Assembly: GCA_015490475.1 (NCBI GenBank)
Contig: WFXT01000007.1
Span: 1-15,375 of the forward strand
Length of the DNA stretch: 15,375 bases
Source of the DNA: Bacteroidota bacterium
GTDB taxonomy: Bacteria; Bacteroidota; Bacteroidia; JAADEI01
Reading direction: 5' to 3'
The notes under the pieces are model-generated. The model was not told where the DNA came from, did no database searches, and worked only from the letters and a program-made list of their open reading frames with translations. Positions 6,292 through 14,639 of this stretch are shown here, one piece after another. A program made the position numbers and the translations under genes. The first letter of the stretch is position 1. Each line of letters opens with the position of its first letter.

Positions 6292-8067
6292 CTAAACAGT
6301 GCGTAGCCATTCTTGCAGTCTTCTGGCAACAGCAGGTCCGACTACTTCTGCTATCTCATCAAAGGATGCCTCTTTAATCCGCTTTATGGAACCAAAATGT
6401 TTCAATAATTCTTCTGCACGTCGCTTCCCAATGCCGGGCACATCAAGTAACTCACTGCGTAATGCCGTCAACTCTCTACGCTTCCTTTGATATTGAAGTG
6501 CGAACCTATGTGCTTCATTCCTTATCTTCTGCAATAGTAATAATACAGGCGACCTCCGGTCTATGTAAATAGGCGATTGACTATGAGGTGGGTAAAGTAC
6601 TTCCAGACGTTTTGCCAGCCCATAAACCGGAATATCCAGTCCCAATTCATTGAGAACATCCTTTGCCACTCCAGCTTGTCCACCACCTCCGTCTATTAGC
6701 AATAAATCTGGCTTTTCCCCTCCCTCTTCTATCAACCTTCTGAACCTCCTGAACACTGCCTCACGCATTGAACTATAATCGTCAATTCCCTCCACTTCCT
6801 TAATAAGGAATCTCCTGTATTCACGCTTTGCCGGTTTACCCTTGATAAATACTACCAGAGAGGCGACTGTCTGACTCCCCATCAAAGTGCTTATATCAAA
6901 ACATTCAATACGCTCTGGAATATCAGGCAAATTCAAAATACGCTTTAATTCTGACAGAGCAGGATGCGGTTTTTCTGAATATTCAGGAAATTCCCTGTCT
7001 ATATATGCATTCAGATTCTTTTCTGCGACCTGCAACAAAATGGATTTATCTCCCCGAACAGGAACTATAGTATCTACTCCTTCAATTTTAATTCCGGTAT
7101 CAAAAGGAATAATAACCTCTTTCACGTCGCTTTTAAACTTGTTCCGCAAATGAACAATAGCATTAGCAAGCAATTCTTCGTCTGTTTCATTCAATTTTTT
7201 GGACACTTTCAAATTATGTGTCAAAACAACCAGTCCATTTCTTATTTGCATGTAATGGACAAATGCCATTGTATCAGTAGCTTTATATGCAATTACATCA
7301 ATATCGGCACGAAAGCCACGCACTATAGTAGCCTTTTCAGCATATCGCTTTAATAGATTTATCTTTTGTTTTATTTCCTCTGCCTTCTCAAATTCAAGTT
7401 GTGAAACAGCCTTTTCCTTCTCTTCATTCAGATACTTAAGAACAGGGTCTATGTTACCTTTAAGAATCTTTCTAACCTGAGAAATAATTTCATTATACTC
7501 TTGTTCCGATTGCAATCCAACACATGGTGCCATACACTTTCCAATGTGATATTCAAGACATTTCTTAAACTTGCCTTTTTTAATGTTATCTTCTGACAAG
7601 TTGTATGAGCAAGTTCGCAAAGGAAAAATTTCCCTGATTAAATTGTACAGTTCCTCAAGCAAAACCTTTGACGTATAAGGACCATAACACTCTGCTTTTT
7701 CTTCCGATGGTCTCCTCATGATAACCACTCGTGGGAATCGCTCTTTCAGGATACAGATATAAGGGTATGACTTTCCGTCCCTCCACATCACATTATATGG
7801 TGGTGTATGTCGTTGAATAAGTGCCTGTTCTAACAAAAAGGCTTCTTCTTCACTTTCTGTGATAATGTAATCAATATCATGAACTTTGCTAACCAGCAAT
7901 TGTGTCTTGCGATTGGGTATGTGCATACTGGCATATTGTTTAAGGCGTGCTTTTAGATTCCTTGCCTTGCCTATATATAATATGTTCCCTTCTGCATCTT
8001 TAAACAAGTAAACTCCGGGATGTTCAGGGAATGTCTCCAGCCGACTTAATATTTTCTCCCTGCCCAT
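6292..8067 (-). CDS. uvrC: UvrABC excinuclease subunit C
   Basis: UvrC makes the two incisions on either side of a DNA lesion during nucleotide excision repair, after UvrA and UvrB have located it. The protein has 591 aa. The GIY-YIG nuclease domain for the 3' cut begins at PGVYLFKDAEGNILYIGKAR (17-36). Four cysteines, C153, C170, C178 and C182, match the spacing pattern of the iron-sulfur cluster cysteines of E. coli UvrC. A UVR motif follows (FEKAEEIKQKINLLKRYAEK). The RNase H-like domain for the 5' cut holds ECFDIS, LLLIDGGGGQ and NEAHRFA, supplying its acidic and His residues. The C-terminal helix-hairpin-helix pair includes VPGIGKRRAEELLKHFGSI. The ATG directly abuts the PBP1A stop with no gap, so the two are co-transcribed and perhaps translationally coupled. 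Confidence 0.97.
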   Translation of the reverse strand: MGREKILSRLETFPEHPGVYLFKDAEGNILYIGKARNLKARLKQYASMHIPNRKTQLLVSKVHDIDYIITESEEEAFLLEQALIQRHTPPYNVMWRDGKSYPYICILKERFPRVVIMRRPSEEKAECYGPYTSKVLLEELYNLIREIFPLRTCSYNLSEDNIKKGKFKKCLEYHIGKCMAPCVGLQSEQEYNEIISQVRKILKGNIDPVLKYLNEEKEKAVSQLEFEKAEEIKQKINLLKRYAEKATIVRGFRADIDVIAYKATDTMAFVHYMQIRNGLVVLTHNLKVSKKLNETDEELLANAIVHLRNKFKSDVKEVIIPFDTGIKIEGVDTIVPVRGDKSILLQVAEKNLNAYIDREFPEYSEKPHPALSELKRILNLPDIPERIECFDISTLMGSQTVASLVVFIKGKPAKREYRRFLIKEVEGIDDYSSMREAVFRRFRRLIEEGGEKPDLLLIDGGGGQAGVAKDVLNELGLDIPVYGLAKRLEVLYPPHSQSPIYIDRRSPVLLLLQKIRNEAHRFALQYQRKRRELTALRSELLDVPGIGKRRAEELLKHFGSIKRIKEASFDEIAEVVGPAVARRLQEWLRTV

Positions 8068-10266
8068 TCAAAAGATTATAACGTCATCTGGTGTGGTAGT
8101 CTTCTCTCTCGTTTTCCGCAACGACCTCCATCTATACAAACAATGTTGGTCAGCAAGCCATTCTGGTTTCAAAAATTCAAACTGAGCAGTTGGCTTATAA
8201 TACAAGTCTTTATCCTCAAAAACTTTCTTAACAAACAATGCCCATATTGGCAATGCCATACTTGCACCCTGTCCATATTTCATATCCTGAAAATGCAACT
8301 CGGGATAATCCCAGCCTGTCCACACTCCAACAGTTAACTGTGGTGTGAAGCCGACAAACCATGCATCAGCATGTTCCTGAGTGGTTCCTGTCTTACCCCC
8401 TATCGCCCCTGGAAGTTGATATTTCAATCTCAACCTGACTCCCGTACCTCTGTTTACTACATTTTGCAGTAAAGCGACCATCATTCCCGCAGTCCTCTGG
8501 TCCAGAACCTGTTTGCTCGGATTTCTGAAATCAACTATCACATTTCCATATCTGTCTTCAATCCTGATTATGCCAATTGGTTCTTTATATTGTCCGCCTG
8601 TAGCAAAAGGAACATAAGCTCCTGTCAATTCACGTGGTGATAGTTCAACGGTTCCAAGAGCTATTGACGGCACAGGTGGTATTTCTGATTTTATTCCCAA
8701 CCTGCGTGCCATTTCTATGACAGCCTCCGGTCCAAATTGCTTGATAATGTAAGCAGTCACTGTGTTAATAGAATAAGCAAGCCCTTGTGCCAGTGTCAAC
8801 ATTTCTCCATACTTTTTGTCTGCATTCTGTGGGCTCCAGTTATCATATTCAGGAAAAACAACAGGCATATTGGGTATTTCGTAGCACGGCGACCAGCCAT
8901 TCTCTATCGCCACTGCATACACTATCGGTTTGAATGTGGACCCGACCTGCCTGCGTGCTAAAACGTGGTCATACTGGAAAAAGCGGAAATCTGCACCCCC
9001 TACCCACGCTTTAATATGCCCAGTAGCATTATCTATCGCTATTAATCCAGTTTGTATAATTGCCAGATGATGAGCCACTGAATCCCACGGGCTCATAACT
9101 GTGTCAACAATTCCCTCCCACGTGAAAACCTTCATAGGAACAGGCCTGCGAAGACTATCAAAAATTGCCTTGTCTGATAGTCCTTGTTCTTTAAGCCGCT
9201 TATATCTGTTTGTTTGTTTAATTATCCTGACCAGCAGATGTCTTTTTTCTTTCCACAGACGGTCAGGTGGATTCTCCTTATAAAACAGTCTCTGCATATA
9301 AGACAGATGTTCTTTCATTGCTTCCTCTGCATATTTCTGCATACGTGAATCAATGGTTGTGTAAATACGCAATCCGTCAGTGTATAAATTATACGGTGTT
9401 CCATCAGGCTTCGTGTAGTTCTTTAAGAACTTATCAAGTTCACGTCTTACATATTCTCTGAAATAAGGTGCTATGCCCGACGTATGTGTAATAGGGTTAT
9501 AATTAGTTACCAAAGGCAATTGTTTCAGCGAATCTGCTTCTTCCTGAGTAATAAAGCCAACATCTGCCATACGTTGAATGACTACATTCCTACGTTGACG
9601 GGATGCCTCTGGATTAAGCACTGGATTATACTTAGTAGTTGCCTTTAACATACCTACCAAAGTAGCAGCCTCCTCAATAGTTAAACTATCAACTGGCTTG
9701 CCAAAATAGGTATATGCCGCTGTTTTAATTCCATAGACCGTTCCCCCGAATGGAACCGTGTTGAAATACATAGTTATTATTTCATCTTTGGTATAGCTTC
9801 TTTCCAGTCGCACAGCAGTAATCCATTCTTTGAGTTTTGTTATGATAATGTCAGTGATGGTTCTGAACCGTTCTCTGGGAAAAAGATTTTTAGCCAACTG
9901 CTGCGTTATGGTGCTCCCTCCACGCTTCTTACCTTGCAGAGTATATACCACTGCGCCAACGACACCTTTCCAATCAATACCATAATGGTCATAGAATCGC
10001 GAATCTTCCGTTGCTATAAGGGCTTGAATCAAGTGGGGCGGTAAATCCTCATAATCCACAAAAGACCTATCCTGAATGTAGTATTTTCCTATTAGTTTTC
10101 CGTCAGCAGTATAAACCTCTGATGCAACGTTGTATTCAGGATTTTCCAGGCGTTCAAAATCAGGCAGTTCACCAAAGAAACCAATATAAATCAAACCAAG
10201 AAAAGCAACAGCAAATAAAATTCCTCCCCAAAATATCATCCACAACACCTTAACTACTACCTTCAT
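8068..10266 (-). CDS. Penicillin-binding protein 1A (bifunctional glycosyltransferase/transpeptidase)
   Basis: This class A PBP polymerises and cross-links peptidoglycan from the periplasmic side of the inner membrane. It has 732 aa, with a single N-terminal membrane segment (about residues 6-30). The GT51 glycosyltransferase domain contains ATEDSRFYDHYGIDW with catalytic E87, RGGSTITQQLAKNLF (116-129) and YFNTVPFGGTVYGI. The transpeptidase domain has the serine nucleophile motif STFK (S443, K446), SIN (499-501) and KTGTT (625-629). Both activities therefore look intact. The tail after about residue 680 is short and Lys/Arg/Thr-rich, without added domains. It lies 23 nt downstream of the TPR protein gene and abuts uvrC. 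The symbol could be mrcA or ponA; usage in this lineage is not fixed. Confidence 0.95.
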   Translation of the reverse strand: MKVVVKVLWMIFWGGILFAVAFLGLIYIGFFGELPDFERLENPEYNVASEVYTADGKLIGKYYIQDRSFVDYEDLPPHLIQALIATEDSRFYDHYGIDWKGVVGAVVYTLQGKKRGGSTITQQLAKNLFPRERFRTITDIIITKLKEWITAVRLERSYTKDEIITMYFNTVPFGGTVYGIKTAAYTYFGKPVDSLTIEEAATLVGMLKATTKYNPVLNPEASRQRRNVVIQRMADVGFITQEEADSLKQLPLVTNYNPITHTSGIAPYFREYVRRELDKFLKNYTKPDGTPYNLYTDGLRIYTTIDSRMQKYAEEAMKEHLSYMQRLFYKENPPDRLWKEKRHLLVRIIKQTNRYKRLKEQGLSDKAIFDSLRRPVPMKVFTWEGIVDTVMSPWDSVAHHLAIIQTGLIAIDNATGHIKAWVGGADFRFFQYDHVLARRQVGSTFKPIVYAVAIENGWSPCYEIPNMPVVFPEYDNWSPQNADKKYGEMLTLAQGLAYSINTVTAYIIKQFGPEAVIEMARRLGIKSEIPPVPSIALGTVELSPRELTGAYVPFATGGQYKEPIGIIRIEDRYGNVIVDFRNPSKQVLDQRTAGMMVALLQNVVNRGTGVRLRLKYQLPGAIGGKTGTTQEHADAWFVGFTPQLTVGVWTGWDYPELHFQDMKYGQGASMALPIWALFVKKVFEDKDLYYKPTAQFEFLKPEWLADQHCLYRWRSLRKTREKTTTPDDVIIF

Positions 10267-10289
10267 TACAGCAACTTTATATTGCTTTT

Positions 10290-12827
10290 TTAATTGTTGC
10301 CATTGCCCACATTTCGGGGAAGGTTCATTCTGCGCAAATTAGGTGGCAAATTTCTTATAACAGAAGGACTGGGTTGTCTGTTTCGTTGAACAGAGACTGG
10401 ACTGGAAATGTTTCTGGGATTTGATCCTCTGTTTTGATTAGCTGAAGCTTGTCCCGGTTCTTCTGTTTCACCGTTTAAACTTGTTCTTCCGTCAGAAACT
10501 TTATCGCCACTTTCCCCTTTACCGTCTCCCTTGGATTTACATTCTGAACATGTAGTATCTGACATTATCTCTTTAATACTTTTTGAGTCGTTCAATTTGT
10601 CAAGTTTATTGAGTAGTGCCTGTGCTTCAGCACGCAGGTCTTCATCTTCAGTAGCTTTCACAACATAGGACAACAATGGTGCAGCATGCATATACATTGA
10701 ATCCCTGCATAAACACACAGCACGCATAAACGCAATTCTTGTTCCATAAGGGTCTTTAAGCGATGAAAGGACTGAATCTACAAATGTCGTCAACTCAAGC
10801 ACTGCACTATCCTCATAATTCTGATATAATTCAAGTAGTGTGAGATACAGTTTTTCAAGGGTGTCTTCCGGGGGTTCAATAATTCCGCCATACTTTTCAT
10901 AAAGTTTTTTATATCTCAGCGCAGAAACACTATGTCCTCGTTCTCTGGCATTTATATATCCCAGCAATGCAAGGTCCTTCAATAGGATTGTGTCATCAGT
11001 AAGGGAAAGGGCTTCTTGAATTAAAGAATCTGCCGGCTCATACCAGTCCAGAAAGTGAAGTACCATCGCAGTATTGTACAAATGCATTGCAGCCTGATTT
11101 TGCATGTCTCGCCGTGCGGAAGCCGTTGCAGGCATCTCTTCAAGAAGTTTCTGTATATACATATCTTCTTCTGCCTCAATAACTATGGTATCTGCATCCT
11201 CTTGAAAGGCTTGCATCAACATGTCCTTATTAGAGACAATCCAGAAATCCTCAAGTGGTCTATTGCCAAAAGTTTTGTCAAACCAATCTTTACCTTTTTT
11301 AACAGTGGTCTCATTATAGAAATACCATGCATTTTTAGCCATTAGTGTTGGTGTTGTTGGTGTCACTGCGTTCTTTTTCTTTTGCCTCTGTGCTCTTTGC
11401 CTTTCACGTTCCCGAGCGATTTTTTTAAGTTCTTTTATTCGATCCTTTTGTGAAAGACTGGCGAGATATAACAGTGTGTCCAATCTGTTTGCTTTGCGCC
11501 ATTCGTCGGCTCCAAACCTGATCTGGGGATGTTCCTCCTTCCATCTCAAATATATAGGATTTGTAGGATCAAGTTTTAAAAGGGAATCCAAGGAAGAAGC
11601 GGTGGCAAGCAAGTCCTGTCTTCTGGTATAATAATTTGTCAATTCTGCATATATCTTTGCTTTGACCATATTACTTGTTGCATAGTCCCGTGCCTTGCGT
11701 AAGTTCTTAAAATATGCTCTCTCGTCATTTTCTTTTAGTGCTATTCGTGCCCTCAGCAGATACAACTGTGCTTTTCGGTTGGGGTCTGTTTCCTCTGATA
11801 GCATCCTGCGAATCATGCTCTTAATATCATCCATAGCAATTATGCCATGTTCTGTAGCAAGAGATAGAGAATTCAAACGGGCTCTAAAAGCCAATTCGGG
11901 ATGCGGTCTATTGTCCAGAACCTTGTTATAAGCCTCAATGGCTTCTTTTATGTAGAGACTCCTATGATACAGTTGTCCAAGCAGATAATACAACCATGCC
12001 CTACGGGATTTATTCTTTATTTCAGGGATAATTTCCTTAAGTTGCTCTGCCGCATTGTAGTAGGCTCCTTTTTTTATATTGGCGTGGACACGTGCCAGCC
12101 GTAAATATTCCTCCCATTTGTAAGGCAAATAAGGATGTCCAAGTCCTTTGTTGATGGCAGTATTTGCACGGTTAAAATCTTCCGTTGCAGAATAAGCCAG
12201 TGAAATATAAAATAAGGCAGGGAAATAGGCATGAACATGTTTAATGCCTCGTCTGTACATCCATTTGTGGGACTTATACTTAAACTTTTGAAAAGCATTC
12301 ATTTTACTTAACTGGTATTTAGAAGGTTCTTTGGGTGGTGGAAAGTGTCTTATAGTATATGCCAGAATTTCACGTGCTCCCATATAGTCCTTTTTTAAGT
12401 ATCTGGCAAGTCCTATAATAGCAAGGTTGTCGTCTGTCCATCGGGAAAAGGGATGCAAGCGAACTCCAATAGTTGCCTTCTCTATTATGTAGTCCAGATC
12501 AGAGCCGTTACCAGAGAAATTATCTGGTTCATAAAGTGGGAAGACAGGAAGCAGACTATCAGGGTCTGGGGGCGGTTGCAGATTTTCTTTGATTGTCTTT
12601 TGAAGTGTAGCAAGTTTCTGCCATGCAAGGTAGTAAGCATTATATCTGGCAGTTAGATTATGATACCAACGGGCTATAAAACTACGTGGTGGTTTTTTGC
12701 CTGCAAACGGATTAGTAGCATAGGCAGTGTCTGTCCTCAGTCTGGCATGTCGCTGTCCATATACTGATAGGGTAAAAAGAATGCATACTATCGCCGTTAA
12801 CCATAACTTTGCAACTAACCTAAGCAC
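10290..12827 (-). CDS. TPR-repeat protein resembling type IX secretion/gliding protein PorW/SprE
   Basis: This 845-aa exported protein starts with a hydrophobic signal sequence (about 1-24, ending SVYGQ). No convincing lipobox surrounds C15, although known PorW/SprE proteins are lipoproteins. The segment ARWYHNLTARYNAYYLAWQK (52-71), then LLPVFPLYEPDN and ATIGVRLHPFSRWTDDNLAI (118-137), matches the N-terminal pattern I know from the PorW/SprE family, which works with the type IX secretion trans-envelope complex in Bacteroidota. TPR-like helical repeats fill much of residues 115-750, with a Lys/Arg/Gln-rich linker near 460-490. The last 86 residues, from a CSEC motif at 760, are low-complexity Gly/Ser/Asn/Pro/Arg-rich. 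The start is a GTG, the only one available after an in-frame stop. It is the first gene of the minus-strand block. If not PorW/SprE, it is an envelope TPR scaffold. Confidence 0.75.
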   Translation of the reverse strand: MLRLVAKLWLTAIVCILFTLSVYGQRHARLRTDTAYATNPFAGKKPPRSFIARWYHNLTARYNAYYLAWQKLATLQKTIKENLQPPPDPDSLLPVFPLYEPDNFSGNGSDLDYIIEKATIGVRLHPFSRWTDDNLAIIGLARYLKKDYMGAREILAYTIRHFPPPKEPSKYQLSKMNAFQKFKYKSHKWMYRRGIKHVHAYFPALFYISLAYSATEDFNRANTAINKGLGHPYLPYKWEEYLRLARVHANIKKGAYYNAAEQLKEIIPEIKNKSRRAWLYYLLGQLYHRSLYIKEAIEAYNKVLDNRPHPELAFRARLNSLSLATEHGIIAMDDIKSMIRRMLSEETDPNRKAQLYLLRARIALKENDERAYFKNLRKARDYATSNMVKAKIYAELTNYYTRRQDLLATASSLDSLLKLDPTNPIYLRWKEEHPQIRFGADEWRKANRLDTLLYLASLSQKDRIKELKKIARERERQRAQRQKKKNAVTPTTPTLMAKNAWYFYNETTVKKGKDWFDKTFGNRPLEDFWIVSNKDMLMQAFQEDADTIVIEAEEDMYIQKLLEEMPATASARRDMQNQAAMHLYNTAMVLHFLDWYEPADSLIQEALSLTDDTILLKDLALLGYINARERGHSVSALRYKKLYEKYGGIIEPPEDTLEKLYLTLLELYQNYEDSAVLELTTFVDSVLSSLKDPYGTRIAFMRAVCLCRDSMYMHAAPLLSYVVKATEDEDLRAEAQALLNKLDKLNDSKSIKEIMSDTTCSECKSKGDGKGESGDKVSDGRTSLNGETEEPGQASANQNRGSNPRNISSPVSVQRNRQPSPSVIRNLPPNLRRMNLPRNVGNGNN
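12804..12811 (+). promoter_or_regulatory. Candidate -7 promoter box for the M23 peptidase gene
   Basis: TAACTTTG fits the Bacteroidota -7 consensus TAnnTTTG and ends 34 nt before the TTG start of the peptidase gene. It lies inside the signal-peptide codons of the divergent PorW/SprE-like gene, as it must, because only 18 nt separate the two starts. No good TTTG -33 element is seen at normal spacing, so the call is tentative. Confidence 0.3.
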
Positions 12828-12831
12828 TATC

Positions 12832-12839
12832 CAAAATTA
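12832..12839 (-). promoter_or_regulatory. Candidate -7 promoter box directly before the PorW/SprE-like gene
   Basis: Read on the minus strand, TAATTTTG fits TAnnTTTG and ends 4 nt before the GTG start. If used, the transcript would begin at or next to the start codon, implying a leaderless or nearly leaderless message. No clear -33 TTTG is seen; the region upstream is T-rich and lies within the first codons of the M23 gene. Confidence 0.25.
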
Positions 12840-12845
12840 ACCCTC

Positions 12846-13622
12846 TTGAAAAGAAAACGCATAAAAAAACGCTATCGTATCATCATTGAAGATGCCTATA
12901 CGCTTCGTGTATTAAAACAATGGCGTTTCAGCCCTCACTTAATATTTCTGGCTTTTATCTTGATTATTGTCCTGTGGACTGCTCTATTATGGTCATTAAT
13001 CACATACACGCCTGTTAGATATTGGGTTCTTGGTTATGATGAAGTTGAATTAAGAGAAAAACTGGTCTCTTTAAATCAGGAAGTTGACTCATTGATATAT
13101 GCCACACAGGCTTGCTATGTGTATGTAGAAAAATTAAGGCAAGTGTTGACAGGACATGTGGATACTATAGATATTAACACTATTACTGCAAAGGGGGAAA
13201 AAATAATTGCTGACGTGATGGGGGATTTACCATCTGGTTTGGGAAACGAAGTAGTGCCGTCATTTATCCCTCCTGTTGATGGATTTATAACCAACACCTT
13301 TAATGTTGAGAGCAGACATTTTGGCATAGACATAGCGACACGGGAAGGAAACACAATAGTAGCCGTGGAAGATGGAATTGTAATTTTCAGTGACTGGACG
13401 CTCAATACAGGCTATGTAATAGCAATTGCTCACGAAAACGGCTGGATCTCTGTTTATAAACACAATAAAGTAGTATTAAAAGAGCAAGGGGACATAGTTA
13501 AGGCTGGCGAACCAATAGCACTGGCTGGGGCAACAGGACTCCTGACAAAAGGTACTCATCTTCATTTTGAACTCTGGTTTGATGGCTCTCCCGTTGACCC
13601 AATGCAAGTAATCCTTTTCTAA
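12846..13622 (+). CDS. Membrane-anchored M23 (LytM-type) peptidoglycan endopeptidase
   Basis: M23 zinc peptidases cut cross-links in peptidoglycan. This 258-aa protein has a basic N-terminus (KRKRIKKRYR), one membrane segment (about 27-51), a short coiled-coil-prone stretch (about 60-100) and a C-terminal M23 domain. Zinc and catalytic residues are complete: H158 and D162 in HFGID, H206 in VYKHNK, and H238/H240 in HLHFELW. It is therefore probably an active enzyme rather than a degenerate activator. The start is TTG at 12846; no in-frame ATG exists before the upstream stop at 12816. The N-terminus, including RFSPHLIF and ITYTPVRYWVLGY, fits Bacteroidota peptidases found beside bactofilins. 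The bactofilin gene follows after 39 nt, so the pair probably acts together in localised wall remodelling and cell shape. Confidence 0.9.
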   Translation: MKRKRIKKRYRIIIEDAYTLRVLKQWRFSPHLIFLAFILIIVLWTALLWSLITYTPVRYWVLGYDEVELREKLVSLNQEVDSLIYATQACYVYVEKLRQVLTGHVDTIDINTITAKGEKIIADVMGDLPSGLGNEVVPSFIPPVDGFITNTFNVESRHFGIDIATREGNTIVAVEDGIVIFSDWTLNTGYVIAIAHENGWISVYKHNKVVLKEQGDIVKAGEPIALAGATGLLTKGTHLHFELWFDGSPVDPMQVILF

Positions 13623-13630
13623 TTGCGTTT

Positions 13631-13638
13631 TAATTTTG
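13631..13638 (+). promoter_or_regulatory. Candidate -7 promoter box upstream of the bactofilin gene
   Basis: TAATTTTG lies in the 39-nt AT-rich gap between the M23 and bactofilin genes, 23 nt before the ATG. This is the same octamer and the same distance as in front of the arginase gene. A TTTG -33 element is not visible at 19-21 nt spacing. It could give the bactofilin and ATP synthase accessory genes their own transcript. Confidence 0.35.
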
Positions 13639-13661
13639 AATTTACAATTTGAATAACAATT

Positions 13662-14063
13662 ATGGGCAAGAACAAAAGGCAGGATGAAATAAACTTGATA
13701 ACACAAGGGGCTCAATTGGAAGGGTCGCTGATAACGGAAGCGCCAACACGAATTGACGGATTTTTCAAAGGCGAAATAAAGGTTAGCAATAGATTAGTTA
13801 CTGGTGAGACAAGCCATATAGAAGGTGTTGTTGAGGCTGACGAAGCAATCATTTCAGGAAAAGTAAAAGGCACAATTAAAGCAAATGTTATCTTACGCTT
13901 AACGCCGTCGGCTGAAATAAACGGAAAAATCCTTACTCCTAAACTGGTTATCGAAGAGGGCGCTATCTTTAATGGAGAATGCATCATGACTGAAACTCCA
14001 GACAAACTACCTAAAGAAGACATTCTTGACCAGAGGGCAACTCAATTGGAAGGAACTCAATAG
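13662..14063 (+). CDS. Bactofilin (polymer-forming cytoskeletal protein)
   Basis: Bactofilins form nucleotide-independent filaments that place cell-wall enzymes at the inner face of the membrane. The protein has 133 aa, within the family range. After a short polar N-terminus, LITQGAQLEGSLITEAPTRI opens the right-handed beta-helix core (about 12-105). The typical turns follow: IDGFFKGEIKVS, GVVEADEAIISGKVKGTIKA, and INGKILTPKLVIEEGAIFNG. The C-terminal 25 residues are polar and Glu/Asp/Thr/Gln-rich. It has no membrane segment. The ATG at 13662 has no Shine-Dalgarno. The M23 peptidase directly upstream is a well-known genomic partner. The last 38 nt overlap the start of the AtpZ-like gene if that gene uses TTG at 14026. 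Confidence 0.93.
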   Translation: MGKNKRQDEINLITQGAQLEGSLITEAPTRIDGFFKGEIKVSNRLVTGETSHIEGVVEADEAIISGKVKGTIKANVILRLTPSAEINGKILTPKLVIEEGAIFNGECIMTETPDKLPKEDILDQRATQLEGTQ

Positions 14064-14268
14064 GCTCCTGCGAATATGGACTGTTTTGACAACCTTTGTT
14101 ATTCAGGTTCTGGTGAGCGGTGTGCTGGGGGGCTTGCTGGGTTATTGGCTGGATGGCAAAATAAATTCTTTTCCTTTCCTAACAATAGCATTGGGACTAT
14201 TATTTCTGATAGCCGTTGGAATAATCTCTTATAAGCAACTCAGAAAAATCTTAAAATCACTGTCATAA
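14026..14268 (+). CDS. AtpZ/AtpI-type small membrane protein of the F-type ATP synthase
   Basis: This 80-aa protein has two membrane helices (about 18-40 and 46-68). The turn between them, GVLGGLLGYWLDGKINSFPF, is the signature of AtpZ, the small accessory protein encoded at the head of ATP synthase operons. Known roles proposed for AtpZ/AtpI are help with c-ring assembly and Mg2+ or Ca2+ transport. The start is uncertain. TTG at 14026 overlaps bactofilin by 38 nt and includes the hydrophilic WKELNRLLRIW segment expected before the first helix; no in-frame ATG exists. The TAATG at its end gives a 1-nt overlap with the next gene, implying coupled translation. In this genome it is not followed by atpB within the window. 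Confidence 0.8.
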   Translation: MTRGQLNWKELNRLLRIWTVLTTFVIQVLVSGVLGGLLGYWLDGKINSFPFLTIALGLLFLIAVGIISYKQLRKILKSLS

Positions 14269-14639
14269 TGAAGAAACAATTGACTTACGCACTGTTCACT
14301 GCATTAATAAGCGCAATTTGGATGTTTTTAGGCATAAAGTTTCCAGACTGGATAGAATGGTACCATGGACTTGTAGCAGGTCTAATATGGTGGGTTAGTT
14401 TTTCAATATCAGATTATTTTCTGATAAAATCTTTGCATAAAGACATCAGGAAGATGACCAATGTGTTTCTGGCAAGCACTATGCTCAGAATATTAGTAGT
14501 AGTTATTTTCTTATTGGTAATAGGTCTCACAGGAGGTAAAATATGGTCTGGTGCTGGCGCCATAGTGTTTTCCTACATTTTGTTCTTTTCAAGGGAAGTA
14601 AAATTCATGCTTCAACACTTGAAAAATGCAAGTCAATAG
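14268..14639 (+). CDS. Four-helix membrane protein, AtpI-like ATP synthase accessory protein
   Basis: This 123-aa protein has about four membrane helices (roughly 7-22, 33-52, 67-88 and 92-107) and a short cytoplasmic loop, IKSLHKDIRKMTN, between the second and third. The general layout, size and position right after an AtpZ-like gene match the AtpI-like protein (ATP synthase subunit I type) that usually stands before atpB, where it is thought to assist c-ring assembly. No catalytic motif is visible and sequence identity within this family is low, so the call leans on topology and neighbours. The ATG is fixed by the TAATG overlap with the AtpZ-like gene. Its 3' end overlaps nfo by 14 nt. Confidence 0.6.
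   Translation: MKKQLTYALFTALISAIWMFLGIKFPDWIEWYHGLVAGLIWWVSFSISDYFLIKSLHKDIRKMTNVFLASTMLRILVVVIFLLVIGLTGGKIWSGAGAIVFSYILFFSREVKFMLQHLKNASQ

Noticed and set aside
6243..6329. Longer N-terminus for the arginase-family gene starting at 6329
   Set aside because: The extra 29 residues overlap uvrC, are Leu/Phe/Tyr-rich and unlike the family; ATG at 6242 fits. The stretch also holds the candidate promoter.
13621..13661. AATTG...CAATT inverted ends in the gap before bactofilin as an operator
   Set aside because: Only 5 nt pair across about 30 nt in very AT-rich DNA, which is expected by chance.
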